A stretch of DNA of 64,000 nucleotides from Lepas anatifera (GCA_034440635.1 JAOTON010000893.1:180001-244000); one strand, 5' to 3'; positions 22,413 to 33,090 are shown, counted from the first letter of the stretch. The notes: generated by a model not told the origin, from the letters alone. Translations and numbers: made by a program.

Positions 22413-22840
22413 GGTCCACTGATCAAAAGGTCCACCGTTCAAAAGGTCCACCGTTCATATGGTCCAACGTTCATAGGGTCCACCGTTCAAAGGGTCCACC
22501 AGCCTGGAAACCCTTCAGAATTGTAGAGGACTTCTGAAAACGCATTTGTGCATGGTAATCGCTGGAAGACCCAGCGCTCGAATCGTCCACAGCCAACCAA
22601 CCAACATACCTACCGAGTTATATCACCATTGGCCTCGGTCATCGAAAGTGTTGGCTCCTGGCGGATTTTTTTAGAAACGCCAGTAGAGGGACTGACGTCT
22701 GGCGCGGCTGCTTCCTATCCGGCGGATTTTATAAACAAACTCCTTGGTTCCTACATGGTTCTTATGGTAACGGATTTTCAGTCGTGGTAAACTCGTTGTG
22801 AAAGAGCGTGGTTATACGTGACGTTGGGTGGACGTGAATA
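22413..22840. other. Short GGTCCACCGTTCAAAA tandem then unique sequence
   Basis: 22415-22502 has five or six imperfect 16-bp copies of GTTCAAAAGGTCCACC, a motif also in the foldback outer arm. The remainder up to the THAP fragment could be its 5' flank. Confidence 0.55.
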
Positions 22841-22894
22841 TTGAAGACTGGCGTTATTTTCTTGTTTGTTATAATCTTGGAAAGTTCAAAGAAA

Positions 22895-23135
22895 ATGGAG
22901 AAGAGACGGATAACCATTAGATCCAATCAGAAATGCTGCGTTCCTCAGTGTGTATCCCTCCGAAGAAAGTGTCGAAGTCTCAGCTTTCACAAGTTTCCTC
23001 AGGATAAGGTGCTGTCCAAGCAGTAGAAGTTGAAACCGAGAATTGGGAAGAAGATAGGCTCAAATGCTGCTGTCTGTTGCAGACATTTTCAGCCATCTGA
23101 CTTCCATGACATCCACCTGGTAAGCGGCTGTGAGG
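22895..23135 (+). pseudogene. THAP-domain (C2CH zinc finger) fragment with in-frame stop
   Basis: From the ATG at 22895 the frame reads MEKRRITIRSNQ then CCVPQC, LSFHKFPQDK, a TAG stop at 23024-23026, and in the same frame PRIGKKIGSNAAVCCRHFQP, SDF. The C-x3-C pair, the FHxFP motif and the C-x2-H pair are the THAP signature (DNA binding, found in P-element transposases and many host proteins). The TAG falls where THAP domains usually carry the conserved Trp, so TGG to TAG is likely. A MULE-like MITE at 23137 interrupts the sequence right after it. It could also be a first exon with a sequencing error. Confidence 0.7.
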
Positions 23136-23136
23136 C

Positions 23137-23484
23137 CAGTGTACAAAGTATGGCATTTTCGACGAGATCTCGTCGGCGCGAGTGCCCTTGGAGACAGGAC
23201 CGAGTGGTGCGAATTTTATCAACCTGGTGCGAATTTGCAAGGTTAGTGACACTTAAAATAAACGAATAATGGCTGAATGGCTATTAAGACACAGGAGGGG
23301 CCTTATAAAAAGCCCTTAATTAACTGACTAATGATTGAGATAGCATTGCATTGCAGGGGTAGGAATGGGTGCATTTTTTTCCCTGGTATGTGGCATATTG
23401 GTGCGAATTTTTGGAGGATGGTGGTGCGAGAATTTTAGATGGCTGGTGCGACTCGTCTGGCCTGCTGCCATACTTTGCAGACTG
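23137..23484. mobile_element. MULE-like MITE, 348 bp, copy A
   Basis: Inverted ends CAGTGTACAAAGTATGGCA and, from the right, CAGTCTGCAAAGTATGGCA. Flanking 10-mers GCTGTGAGGC (23127-23136) and GCTGTGGGGC (23485-23494) differ by one base. The interior has the palindrome GACGAGATCTCGTC near the left end and repeated TGGTGCGAATTTT blocks. Confidence 0.85.
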
Positions 23485-23577
23485 GCTGTGGGGCGATCTC
23501 CAGTTCCGCTTATGCCTCCTTCCACTCCCTTGAGCCTGCTTCTAGCAGGAGTAGGCCTTTATCCTTGGGCCGTCATC

Positions 23578-23856
23578 AAAGGCAGATCCAGGATTGCCGA
23601 TCGGGGGCACCTTCCCGGGGGGGGGCGAGGCGCCATTCTTGACCGAGAAACCCTATCGGATGGGAGCAAAACCCTATCGGTGGGAGCCGACTTTCGCATC
23701 CTGGGGTGGAGGGGGGGTGGGAAGCGAAATTTCAGGGGGCGTGGCCATTTCAGGGGGCGCTGAGGGTCAATGGCTGGGGGCACATACTCCCTTTGCCCCT
23801 GGATCTCCCTATGGGGCACATGCCCACTTTGCTGTCCCCTTGGATCCGCCTATGGC
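23578..23856. mobile_element. GGATCC-ended MITE, copy 3
   Basis: It begins AAAGGCAGATCCAGGATTGC and has right ends at CCTGGATCTCCCTATG (about 23814) and TTGGATCCGCCTATG (about 23853), so a second end may be duplicated. The interior matches copies 1, 2 and 4 (ATTTCAGGGGGCG, GAGGGTCAATGG). Confidence 0.6.
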
Positions 23857-23869
23857 TGTATTCCTTTTA

Positions 23870-23980
23870 GCCCGGGAAACTGATATCTTGAAATAATTCG
23901 GTAGATATACGCCTTTATTCGTTTCAAGCTGTCTGAAATTCCAGTTTGAATGTACGATGGAAAATAAGTTTCCAAACATA
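23870..23980 (-). repeat. Partial copy of the hAT-like element interior
   Basis: The minus strand matches 13790-13880 (TTTCAGACAGCTTGAAACGA and ATAAAGGCGTATATCTA), so part of the element at 13689-15557 exists here without ends. Confidence 0.65.
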
Positions 23981-24483
23981 AGCGTCGCCACCGGCAAAAA
24001 GTGGGGGGTTGCAGCAAACTTTAACCTGATCCTGACTACAAACTTTGCTCCTTGGGACCAAAAACTCCACGAATTTGGGCTCCTCACTGCCTTCTGCAGC
24101 GGCTGGTTATAAGCCACTGCCACATACCAGGCATAAAACACGTATAATTCACCGCTTACCATGCTATTCCCGGGCCCACTAACGTTGTTTCCCTTTCGGA
24201 GTCCCTCTTTCGCGGCCACCTTGGATGGCACACTAGCGCCACTGGTGAGCGTGACCGGGGTCAATAGCACAGTTAGCAGAATGCTTATCTAGCAATCCTA
24301 GGGCTTGTTCCAGCGCCTCCTTAGAAAAAAGATGAGAGTAGCTTGGAGTAAGTCGGAGCAGGTGCAAAAACCGGTGCCCGCTGGACCGATTTCGGACGAG
24401 ATTGGATGAGATATCAGCTAATTGCGCCTAATCAGCGACAAATATGGCGGGCATGGCGCAGCTAAGAAACTAATCGAAATTGA
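23981..24483. other. No gene recognised
   Basis: An open frame of about 150 codons on the minus strand (24270-23809) runs into the repeat at 23870 and the MITE; I recognise no domain. Confidence 0.35.
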
Positions 24484-24515
24484 TTAAAGGGACATTGTCG
24501 CAAAAATTTTTATTG

Positions 24516-25539
24516 GCTAGATCAAAAGGTTACAAAAAGTTGTTTCAGAAGTCATATTCTCATTTTTGCAAATTCAGGCTCAAAATGCCTGAAAATCGGC
24601 CTCAAAGTCAACATTTATAGACGACTTTACCGAGTCCTTATGGTAACGATAAAGTGACGTAGACCCGGCTATAGCTATCAATTTATATATGAAAAAATGT
24701 CAAACATTTCTTTTAAAGCAAATCAGTAGCTAAAACCTATAACATCAAAAATTATTCTATAAAAATATATTTCCAAAACGCTTTTGAAAGAGAAATATAG
24801 GACTTTAAAGAAATACCATCAACCAATCAGAAGCTTAGTCCTTATAGGATCTGGTCACGTGGGCTTATCTTACATCAATGTGATGTCATCATGGCTACCG
24901 ATGAACTATCGATATTCACCATTTTAAAAACCACGGCAAACGCGAAGATATGAATACAAATTCTATAACACTAATTAGCGCTGCGGTCAGGCCCGAATAC
25001 CCTAAAGATTATAATTAATAATTGTTCGTTATTGCATGATTGCATTGCAGCTAAAATCATACAATAAAAAGATACGGGTAGCGCGATCCAGAAGAGCCTC
25101 CTTTGAGGCATGAAGAAAGATTTGGGTGGTTTTTTTCGGACGAGGAGATTGTCGCCTCTCCGGTCTCGTGGATCAACAAATCGTCGGTAATCTGCACGTA
25201 GAATATTTTGAGCCTTTGATGTGGTCAATTGAGATTTTCTTAGAGGTAAAAAATCTATGTGTGAAAAGTTAATGAAACAATTTGAATTTTTGCCATCCAT
25301 CTTTGCTGGCCACCAATGCTTATTGAGGTTTTGTGTAGTGAGTGTAGTGAGTTAGTCAAACACTAATCCTATCAAGTATGGGCAATGCATTTAATGTTTC
25401 TGTTCTGCATTAATTAGGTTCATGAAGTTGCCAAAAAAGCAAATTGTATGCTTAATTGATAACTATTCATTTTGGCCCACTGTTATAGCTGTGGTCTCGT
25501 TTCGTCTGTCAACACCAATCAGCAAGCAGCATTGAGTCC
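24516..25539. other. Non-coding or unrecognised; 110-codon minus frame at 24971-25300
   Basis: The minus frame at 25300-24971 (with RRFVDPRDRRGDNLLVRKKP) has a non-repetitive, charged composition that could be coding, but I recognise no family and see no start context or partner exon. Confidence 0.3.
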
Positions 25540-25896
25540 CAGTCTGCAAAGTATGGCAGCAGGCTAGACGAGTCGCACCAGCCACCTAAAATCATTGCAC
25601 TGCCAGACACCAAAAATTCACACCAAACTGCTATATACCATAGAGAAAAATGCACCCTTTCCTACCCACACAATGCAATGCTACCTCTTGTATTAGTTAG
25701 TTAAATACTTGTTATAAGGTCCCCTCCTGTGTCTTTATAACCATTCAGCCATTATTTGTTTGGTTTTCAGTGTCACCTTCCTTGCACCAGTCTGGGAAAT
25801 TCACACCAGGTTGATGAACTTCACACCACTCACTCTTGTCTCCTAGGGCACTCACCCTGACGAGATCTCGTTGAAAATGCCATACTTTGCACACTG
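25540..25896. mobile_element. MULE-like MITE, 357 bp, copy B (inverted relative to copy A)
   Basis: Left CAGTCTGCAAAGTATGGCAG and right TGCCATACTTTGCACACTG are inverted. Flanks CATTGAGTCC and GATTGTGTCT share seven of ten bases. The interior aligns with the reverse complement of copy A, including GACGAGATCTCGT. Confidence 0.8.
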
Positions 25897-27928
25897 GATT
25901 GTGTCTATGTCACATGGCTATAGCCTCTCCCTGAGAACCAATCTTAGAACCAATCTTAGATTTACAGGCTGGCTACCTGCTGTGGTGCTGCTGGAAAAAC
26001 AGTAACAGCACAACAGTGGTAGCATACTTTTTTGTGATTGGTAGATAAGTATTCTGGTTCATTTTTGGCTGATTAGCCATGGCACATACTAGAGACAGTT
26101 ATGGTATTTCTTTTCTAGAGGAGAGGCTCGAGGGCTCATGGACAAGGCTGTGCTGGCAGACGGAACAAGGCTTATGAGCAGTTGAACTTGTGTACCAAAA
26201 TAGGTGAAAATCATTTGGTGATGGCAATTCCCCAATGATTATCTAAGCATATTATTTTTGAATTGTCCATATTCCCTCTCTTTTTGGTCTAACTTTATAT
26301 TTACAATATTTGTGCACTCTAGTAAAAGTCTATATCAAGCTTGTAATTTGAATTACAAATTTCTACCTGTTACAAATACTGGCTCTGCACAATGTGTGCA
26401 TGCTAGTGCATTTGCTGCTTAGCTTACCTTCTTTTAAGTATGAAAATGTTTTTGATTAATTTTACAGATTGAAACAGATTTTCCATTTATTTTGGTGCCA
26501 TACAGTACATAGTAGTCAGTGTACTCCTATCTACTTACCAGATCCATTTACTCATATTTCAAGTGCTACTGTTTGTTTCCAGACATGAAAGTGACTGTAG
26601 CATGAATTCATCCATCTGCCCTCGGAAAATGCCCATCTGCATTCATGCCCATCTGCAGATGAATTCATCCATCTGACCTCTGAAAATGCCCATCTGCATG
26701 CTTTTTATAATTAATATTAAAAATGAACTGAAGGAAAACTAGGATAAGATGTATTATGATTTGAAACACTAGGAGTGTACCCAATACAACAATATAATTG
26801 TGAACAAAGAGTATGGATAGTCATGTAGGAATGACAGGGGGCAGTCTTGGGTGATGCAATTTTTTGTGTTTTCCTGGAAGAATATATGGAAGATTAGGTG
26901 GGTCGCTTCAAAGAGAAAATTTGTTTACTAGAAAACCTGTCTTTTGTAGCTGCTGTGTATCATCAAGCTATCGTCCCAATGGACCAGCTTGTGTATGATC
27001 ATTTTGTTTGTTAGTTTGAATGGGATGAACCCAATCAGACCGATTCTCCCATAGACCTGAAATTTGGAATAGTTGTTTCCTATTGTGGGCCAGTGTTGAA
27101 ATAATGTATTGTAATTTATAAAAAAACATGAATTTGCATGGTTCCACCTGACCCCTCCACAAACCCATGATCTAGACTATAGATCGTCTTTGGGGATGTC
27201 TTTGTTCTTGAATATATATATTGCATATGTTTAAAACAAGATTCAGTGATATCTTGTTTGCTTTCATTGTGGGCTTGTGATATTTTATTGGTACCATTTA
27301 TTTGGTCCCATTTGTTCCTGCTGTGAAAATATCTTCTAATTTAAGAAGAGCCTACCCCAGCAAGCTGAACGCAAAACAGAAATAATCAGGTGCTGCCCCT
27401 TGACAGTGACTATCGCAAATTACGTCTGCTGTTGGAAGACAAGCTTCAGACGACGAGCAATGGAATCCCAGAGTTGGCAGAGTACCACAGCCAGCAGTTT
27501 TTTGCATTGAACACGAACCTGCCTGAGTGCACCTCGGTCGTCTGCCTGTGTGCCCGCAGTATACGTTCATGTATGTACGTAAGTTGTGTTTATCGCGGTA
27601 TATTAAGGCAAATCCTCTGAGGACCTCAGTAAAACATGCCATTAAAAGTATTTTTTAGCCTAAAGGTAAAAAACTAGTAATGCAATGGGTCTTTATAGTA
27701 AAAAATCAAGTGGTCAGATTTTGTTGGTGGTCGTACGTGCGAAAGTCGGCGAAAATAATAAGGGACACCTCTGTGCTCAGACTATTGCGGTGAACATTTC
27801 ATCAAACCGTGTAGCACTTATTGTGGACAGATGCAAAATCTGTTATGCTTTTGATGTACACTAAGTATTTGGTTCGCTCCCAGCCTTCTTAGAGTGCACT
27901 TCAAGGACTGGAAGCTAGGAGCTGCATA

Positions 27929-28064
27929 CCCACTGGTGGGTTCAGGGAAAATTTACTTTCCTCCCAAAATCTGCGATTTTCACCGACCTTTAAAAAATGT
28001 GTATTCACGATTTTGAACCCTGTCCTCCCCCCCACAAAAACATTGGCCTGGATCCGTCACTGAC
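27929..28064. mobile_element. Degenerate hAT-like MITE
   Basis: The right end GGATCCGTCACTG equals the right end of the large hAT element at 47577. The left end CCACTGGTGGGTTCAGGG is a diverged counterpart. No clear 8-bp duplication. Confidence 0.4.
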
Positions 28065-28377
28065 GTATTGAGTTATATCCTCTAGTCCACGTTGCACTCG
28101 GAAGACTGCTCGTTGGGGACTCGCAGACCTGATTGTTGCACGCGTTTCTCACCTGTCGAGAGTTATCACTCGCTTGTAATTTCCTGGTAGGTTATATTTT
28201 CTCATGTTTTTGTGAGATTGAATATAAGCCTCATTGATCAACTGATATCTGTTGGTTTTTAAAAGTAGATGAATTTTGCATTGCGTAGCCGAGGAGCATG
28301 ATTATAAATTGGTAAGATGTTTCATGGCTTTGCCTCTCGAATTCTTGACGCAAAATGGAGCCTGTGATCACACTGTG

Positions 28378-28415
28378 ATCACATATTCGGGCACAGCCCC
28401 TCGTCAGAATCCTCA
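28378..28415 (-). other. Conserved stem motif (third copy)
   Basis: The minus strand reads TTCTGACGAGGGGCTGTGCC then CGAATATGTGAT, matching 11693-11735 and 40911-40940. GGGC and GCCC can pair around TGT. Confidence 0.5.
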
Positions 28416-29076
28416 TAATACAATAAGCGAAAACTTTTGGTCATAGTGTGACCAAGGCTTGAAATTTAGATCTGATTTGGAAATCGAATGCTGGAATAAT
28501 GCAAGTCAGTACTGGAATATTTAAATATTGGAACTCGATTCGAGGTTATCCTAGCACTCTGACTAAAAATGTATGTGTTCACCTATTATATTATGAGAAT
28601 TTTGGTGAAGGGATGTACCTGAATATTTATCAGTGTATTAGCCCCATTTTGGAACTATGATTCGAGGAGGCTGGTCATGAAATATCTTATCAACGTAGAT
28701 AATCCAATAAACAATCTAATAAAAATAACGGTTGATATACTATTTTATATAATGATATGATGTTATATGAAGTGCTTCTGGAATTGTTTGTTCTATTATG
28801 AGAAAGGACCGTTTCCGAACTCCGAAGTATTAAAAATAAACGCTTATCATTTTCATAAACAAATGTCACTCATGAGGCTAACAGCTTGCTTGTCTTAAAG
28901 CTGCGATGCGTCTTCTTAGGTTTAGACTCTGTGACTACCAATGTTAAGATTAATTATGGAATCCTTTTTATTTAATACGAACTGTTCCAGGCTATAATTT
29001 TGAGGTATATTTTCTTGATGTGCCCTGATCAGAAACTAACTCAACTTGAAGTAAAAAACAATGTATTCTTAAATCT

Positions 29077-29078
<2 letters not shown>

Positions 29079-29161
<83 letters not shown>
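29079..29161. repeat. (TA)n microsatellite, about 83 bp
   Basis: A pure TA/AT run; it encodes a spurious Tyr-Ile open frame. Confidence 0.97.
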
Positions 29162-29480
29162 GAAAAAAATTAGAAAGAGCTACCACCACGGACAGAGGAG
29201 TGAGGTGGCCAGTCCATCTCAACCTGCAACACACAACAAACGTTCCCCCTGAAACAAAAAAGTGATCAGGTTTGGGTTCGTGGTGCGTTCCACACTTTTG
29301 TTAGTTCATCCAAGGATCGTGGTGGCTGCTGTCTGGTTCCCCAGTTCTGACGCATATCAAGAGTTATTCTTCCGTATCACATTCAGCTATTCTCCGGTTC
29401 TCTAGACTACGTGTTTTTATATTCTCCGGAGACCAAAGAATTACAATTATATCAAAGATTTAGATGTCGACGGACACATT

Positions 29481-29865
29481 TAATCTGATTGATTGATTGA
29501 GTGTTCCGGCCATATGGGAGGGGGCGCCCCTGCAGGCGCCCCAACCGCCGCAGGAACATCGCCAGCCGTCGTGGGTCCGCCAGCGCTTCCCGGATGGGCG
29601 GGTCGTCCCGTCCAAATATGTCCCAGCGCAGGTCAGCACACGCAGGGCACCGGGTCAGAAGGTGGTGGAGGATCTCGTCCTCTCCATCGTCGCATTCCTG
29701 TAACGTGGCCTCCGGGTTCAGGCCGATCCTCTTTCGGTAGCTGCACAGGAGAAGGGAGTGGCCAATGCGCAGGCGCTCCACCTCCACACTCTCCTGCCGT
29801 GAAAGGCCCAGGCGGTCTTTCAGGGTGGTCCGCCCTGGGAGACCACCACATTTAATCTCGAACAC
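29481..29865 (-). pseudogene. I/Jockey-type retrotransposon C-terminal fragment with (TCAA)n-like tail
   Basis: The minus frame encodes the post-RNase H region: VEVERLRIGHSLLLCSYRKR then HHLLTRCPAC, the conserved C-C-H-C-type end block of I, R1 and LOA elements. It ends in CAATCAATCAATCAG, a 3' microsatellite tail (29481-29497). Only about 385 bp remain, so it is a strongly 5'-truncated insertion. Confidence 0.75.
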
Positions 29866-29911
29866 GTTTTATCTCGTACGGATTAACGTTTTATCTCGTT
29901 GTTTTACCAGA

Positions 29912-30488
29912 TTAACACGCGCATTGACGGGGCTCTGAGCCACTTTCGCTTTGACAGGGGGCGCGGGTACCCCCTAAAACCTCCAGAACCACGGTAGGTA
30001 GTGAAAAATGGTAAACGGCTTTGGGTAGCCCATACGCTTCTCCATCGAAATATTTTAACCATTTTGTCAGGTCACTTCAATCGGATGAGTTCACTTTGTT
30101 CCGACTTATGTTGTCTTAAACTTTGAGGTCAGGTCACTTGACCTGTACTGGTGACCTGACCTGAGATGACCTAACCTTAAAATTTTGAAAAAAGTTGTAA
30201 AAATGATGAGAGAGGTATGTCAAGTTTTTTAACCCGAGTTTATTTTTAACCCGAGTGTGTTAAGTACCTACCTAATAAATGTGTGATGGCTTAAATTCCG
30301 TGGCGGCGCCCCTGCCTAGTTTTCTTTGCCTAGTGTTAGAAGTGTATGTTTTACCATGTACTGCGTTTTTACTGTTAATATACGCGTATGGATACAGGCG
30401 GCGGCGCTACGCGCCGCCGTTTTTATGTTCCATCCGAAAAACCAGACGGGGGGGGCGGGTACCCGCCTCCCGTCAATGCGCGTGTTAA
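29912..30488. mobile_element. TTAA-flanked AGGTCA-rich element, type B
   Basis: Ends TTAACACGCGCATTGACGGG (29912) and CCCGTCAATGCGCGTGTTAA (to 30488) are a perfect 20-bp inverted pair including TTAA. Both flank a GCGGGTACCC palindrome. The interior has repeated GGTCACTTGACCTG and a GGCGGCGCTACGCGCCGCCG palindrome (30400-30419). Non-coding; it shares its right TTAA with the next element. Confidence 0.8.
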
Positions 30489-31509
30489 CCCGCGCCCCAC
30501 CGGGGGTCCGGCGCCACCTTCGCCCCACCGGGGGCCATCGATGGCCCCCTCTAACTCCGAAAATATGGGCGTTAGCGCAAATCTGCAAAGTGCACTAGAA
30601 AGCTCGCGTGAATTCAGTAAGAAATTACTTCGCATGTTTTAGTGTTCAGGTCAATGGTTTGACCTCCAGAGGTCAAATTAGGTCTAGATCGGCTATTTTC
30701 ACTCAAATATGCAATGCTTAGCAAACTGGGCATAACTTACGCCCTTAGAGCTATTGAGGCGTGGGAAAGTACATTTGATAGGAAATTGCCAGTACTTTTT
30801 CTGCTATGGAAACGTAAAGACCTCCCGCCAGTAGTTTGACCTCCAGAGGTCACCTCGTGACCTAGTATGACCTGGAGGTCACGAAAGGTCAGAAAGTGAC
30901 CTTGCCGTATATCAAATGAAAGCCAATGACGAGACAAACACGATGGTGTTTGTTTCAGCGCTCTAGCTTATACAGGTCAAAGTTATTGTCAAAATACTGT
31001 TTTTGACCCCTGGTGACCTTGGATGACCTTGGGGATGTCAAAGGGCAAATATGGCCCCTGGAATCCGTGAAAGGGTGTCCAAAAACGCTTTCTGATCAAG
31101 CTGAGCATTTTCAATCGTTTTTGTGACTTTTAGATCATAAGACAGCTTTTCCCATGCTTTTTCAATGGGAGAGGTCACTTCGTGACCTGACCTCAGGGCA
31201 CGAAATCGAAAAATCCCGGATATACACCTTGTAGACCCTGGAGGGGTATTAAAGTGTAGGAAGTTTCAAATCGATCGACTCCGAAATGTAGCTCTTACAG
31301 AGCTCTAAAGCTGAAGTGAGGTGACCTTGGTTGAACTCGTCTGGTGACCTGACCTTGGGTGACCCGGGGTAAAAAATTTCAGGGATGGTGGGAAAATGAT
31401 GCAGTGAGAGGTAAAGCCCTCAACCACGGTGCTGCGCCTCATCGTCTTTCTGCTATCCCGGGAAAACCTTAGGGGGGCCATCGATGGCCCCCGGTGGGGC
31501 GAGGGTTAA
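30485..31509. mobile_element. TTAA-flanked AGGTCA-rich element, type C, 1.03 kb
   Basis: Ends TTAACCCGCGCCCCACCGGG and, from the right, TTAACCCTCGCCCCACCGGG, each followed by the palindrome GGCCATCGATGGCC. Between them are many AGGTCA/TGACCT half-sites. The same element lies inverted at 51300-52338. TTAA plus CCC ends suggest piggyBac-type mobilisation. No open frame of note. Confidence 0.85.
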
Positions 31510-31887
31510 ACTATTAATTAATCTCGAGACATATTAATCTCGAGATTAACACATATAATCTCGAAGAGCCACCCCTGCTTTTTATTGGGCCGGTTTCTGG
31601 TTCTTGGTTTGCACGAAAACCGGTCAGCCTTCAAGAATGGCCTTCAGCAAAGGACACAAAAGACATTTTCGAACGGCGAACAGCGTGTCCCGCTGGTCAG
31701 AAAACAGGGGAACTGGACTCCAATAGAGGGAAATCCGACGGATTGAGAACCATTGCAGGGAGCTGGAGACAAGCCGGTTCCAGTTTGGCACGCCGGTCAG
31801 ACTAGAAAATATTTGGGGCCAATATTCCCTTTCCCTCAACTACCCGGGCGGAGGGATAACCAGAAGAAATTGTCCTTAGAATATTTA
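31510..31887. other. Palindromic TAATCTCGAGATTA patch, then unique sequence
   Basis: 31514-31563 repeats TTAATCTCGAG on both strands; similar TTTTATCTCG words occur at 29868-29900, on the other side of the two TTAA elements. Nothing else is recognised. Confidence 0.4.
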
Positions 31888-31895
31888 CTTTATCC

Positions 31896-32141
31896 CATAG
31901 GAGGATCCAGGAGGGCAAAGGGGGCACGTGCCCCCCCTCCCCCTCTCTGATCAACTCTCGGTGAACCCTAAAATGTCGCGTCCCATCCCCTCCTCCAGGA
32001 TGCGAAAATCGGCGCACACTGATAGGATTTAGCGTCCATCGTTAGGTTTTGCCGGTCAAAGGTGCCGCCCCCCCTGGTCCGGATGGTGCCCTCCCCGGAA
32101 GTTACCCCCTCCCCCGATCGGCAATCATGGATCCGACTATG
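31896..32141. mobile_element. GGATCC-ended MITE, copy 4, with 8-bp duplication
   Basis: Ends CATAGGAGGATCCAGG and ATGGATCCGACTATG are inverted. Flanks CTTTATCC (31888-31895) and CTTCATCC (32142-32149) differ by one base, supporting an 8-bp hAT-type duplication. The interior matches copy 1 in the same order. Confidence 0.75.
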
Positions 32142-32159
32142 CTTCATCCATTAGTACGC

Positions 32160-32295
32160 ATAAACAAACAAGAAGAAAATCAGAAAAATTGTTTTTACAG
32201 TAAAAATTTCCACGACCTAGATTCGAACCCGTATTACCCGTGTGAGAGTCGGGAATGGAGGCCACTATACCATCCCCGCTGTGCGACACCTGCCC
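32160..32295 (-). repeat. tRNA-like sequence, probably a SINE head remnant
   Basis: The minus strand has a D-arm-like GATGGTATAGTGGCC, an anticodon-like CTCTCAC loop and a B-box GGGTTCGAATCTAGG, similar to tRNA-Glu. The T stem and acceptor do not pair, so it is not a functional tRNA. It runs into A/T-rich sequence as SINEs do. Confidence 0.5.
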
Positions 32296-32882
32296 GATTT
32301 TAAAACTTTCCTGATTAGTTTTCTCAAGCCGAATGTTTTGGACAAACTAATCTAATATTTATATTTTTAAGGGTTAATAAAAATAAATTGAATACGAATA
32401 CAGCATAAAAACATTTTCCACTCCCAAAAAATCATTTATAGAACTTAAAACTTTGATTGATAGAATAGAGGTGAAGAGCAGGTTACAGCCTATTATTGAT
32501 ATTGTTAGCAAATGTGAATAATTGTTGAGTGGCCTCCAAAAATTTAGCTGAAGATAAAGAAATGATTGATAGTACCAGAATCAGGATTTTTCAAATATTA
32601 AGAAACCACAATAAAAATTTTTGCGACAATGTCCCTTTAAGGCCTCTGATACACATTTAATGTATTTTAGTGAAAGTGGAATACAGAAAAACAACGTAAT
32701 CAAAACCTTTAGCTTCCCACAAACGTCGTTTCTCACTGTAAAACAACTTATTTTAGTTTCTCAATTGAAATTTGTGCGCCACAATTGAGCTCCTCCAACC
32801 TCCTCTGAAAAACCACCTTTCGTTTGAGAGAAGGTTGGATTAGATTTCAGATGAGCTTTGGCGAGCTTGGAGGAAGTTTAAG
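32296..32882. other. No gene recognised, AT-rich
   Basis: Contains the right inverted repeat of the 8.2-kb interval (32609-32640). Otherwise nothing identifiable. Confidence 0.5.
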
Positions 32883-33090
32883 GGTATTATCGCAGTAGGT
32901 GGATCACATCTCGCGGTTCAAAAGGATCACATCAGAAGGTCCACAGTACATATGTTCTACCGCTCAAAATGTCTAACTTAAAAAATTCAAAATATTCAAA
33001 AGGTCCAAAGAGGTGTGCTCAGATGCATGAGAGTGGGGTGCATGATAATGCAGAGGCGTGCTAAGGCACCTGATAATAGGAGGCTATGAG

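Larger units (their letters stand above)
25897..29078. other. No gene recognised; a few short repeats
   Basis: Contains a two-unit tandem at 26602-26700 (GAATTCATCCATCTG then GAAAATGCCCATCTGCAT), a hAT-like fragment at 27929-28064 and a conserved stem motif at 28378-28415. The rest is AT-rich with only short open frames. Confidence 0.45.
24484..32640. mobile_element. 8.2-kb interval bounded by perfect 32-bp inverted repeats with TTAA ends
   Basis: The left end TTAAAGGGACATTGTCGCAA and 12 further bases (24484-24515) are exactly complementary to 32609-32640. TTAA at both ends is the target of piggyBac-type elements. No transposase is recognisable inside; one unrecognised 110-codon minus frame lies at 24971-25300. 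The interior holds a MULE-like MITE, an I-clade 3' fragment, TTAA-family elements, a GGATCC MITE and a SINE remnant. Alternatively the two ends belong to two separate short elements in opposite orientation. Confidence 0.55.

Noticed and set aside
28992..29234. Tyr-Ile repeat protein frame
   Set aside because: Translation of the (TA)n microsatellite.
32205..32295. Functional tRNA-Glu gene on the minus strand
   Set aside because: The anticodon-like loop and B-box are there, but T and acceptor stems do not pair. SINE remnant preferred.
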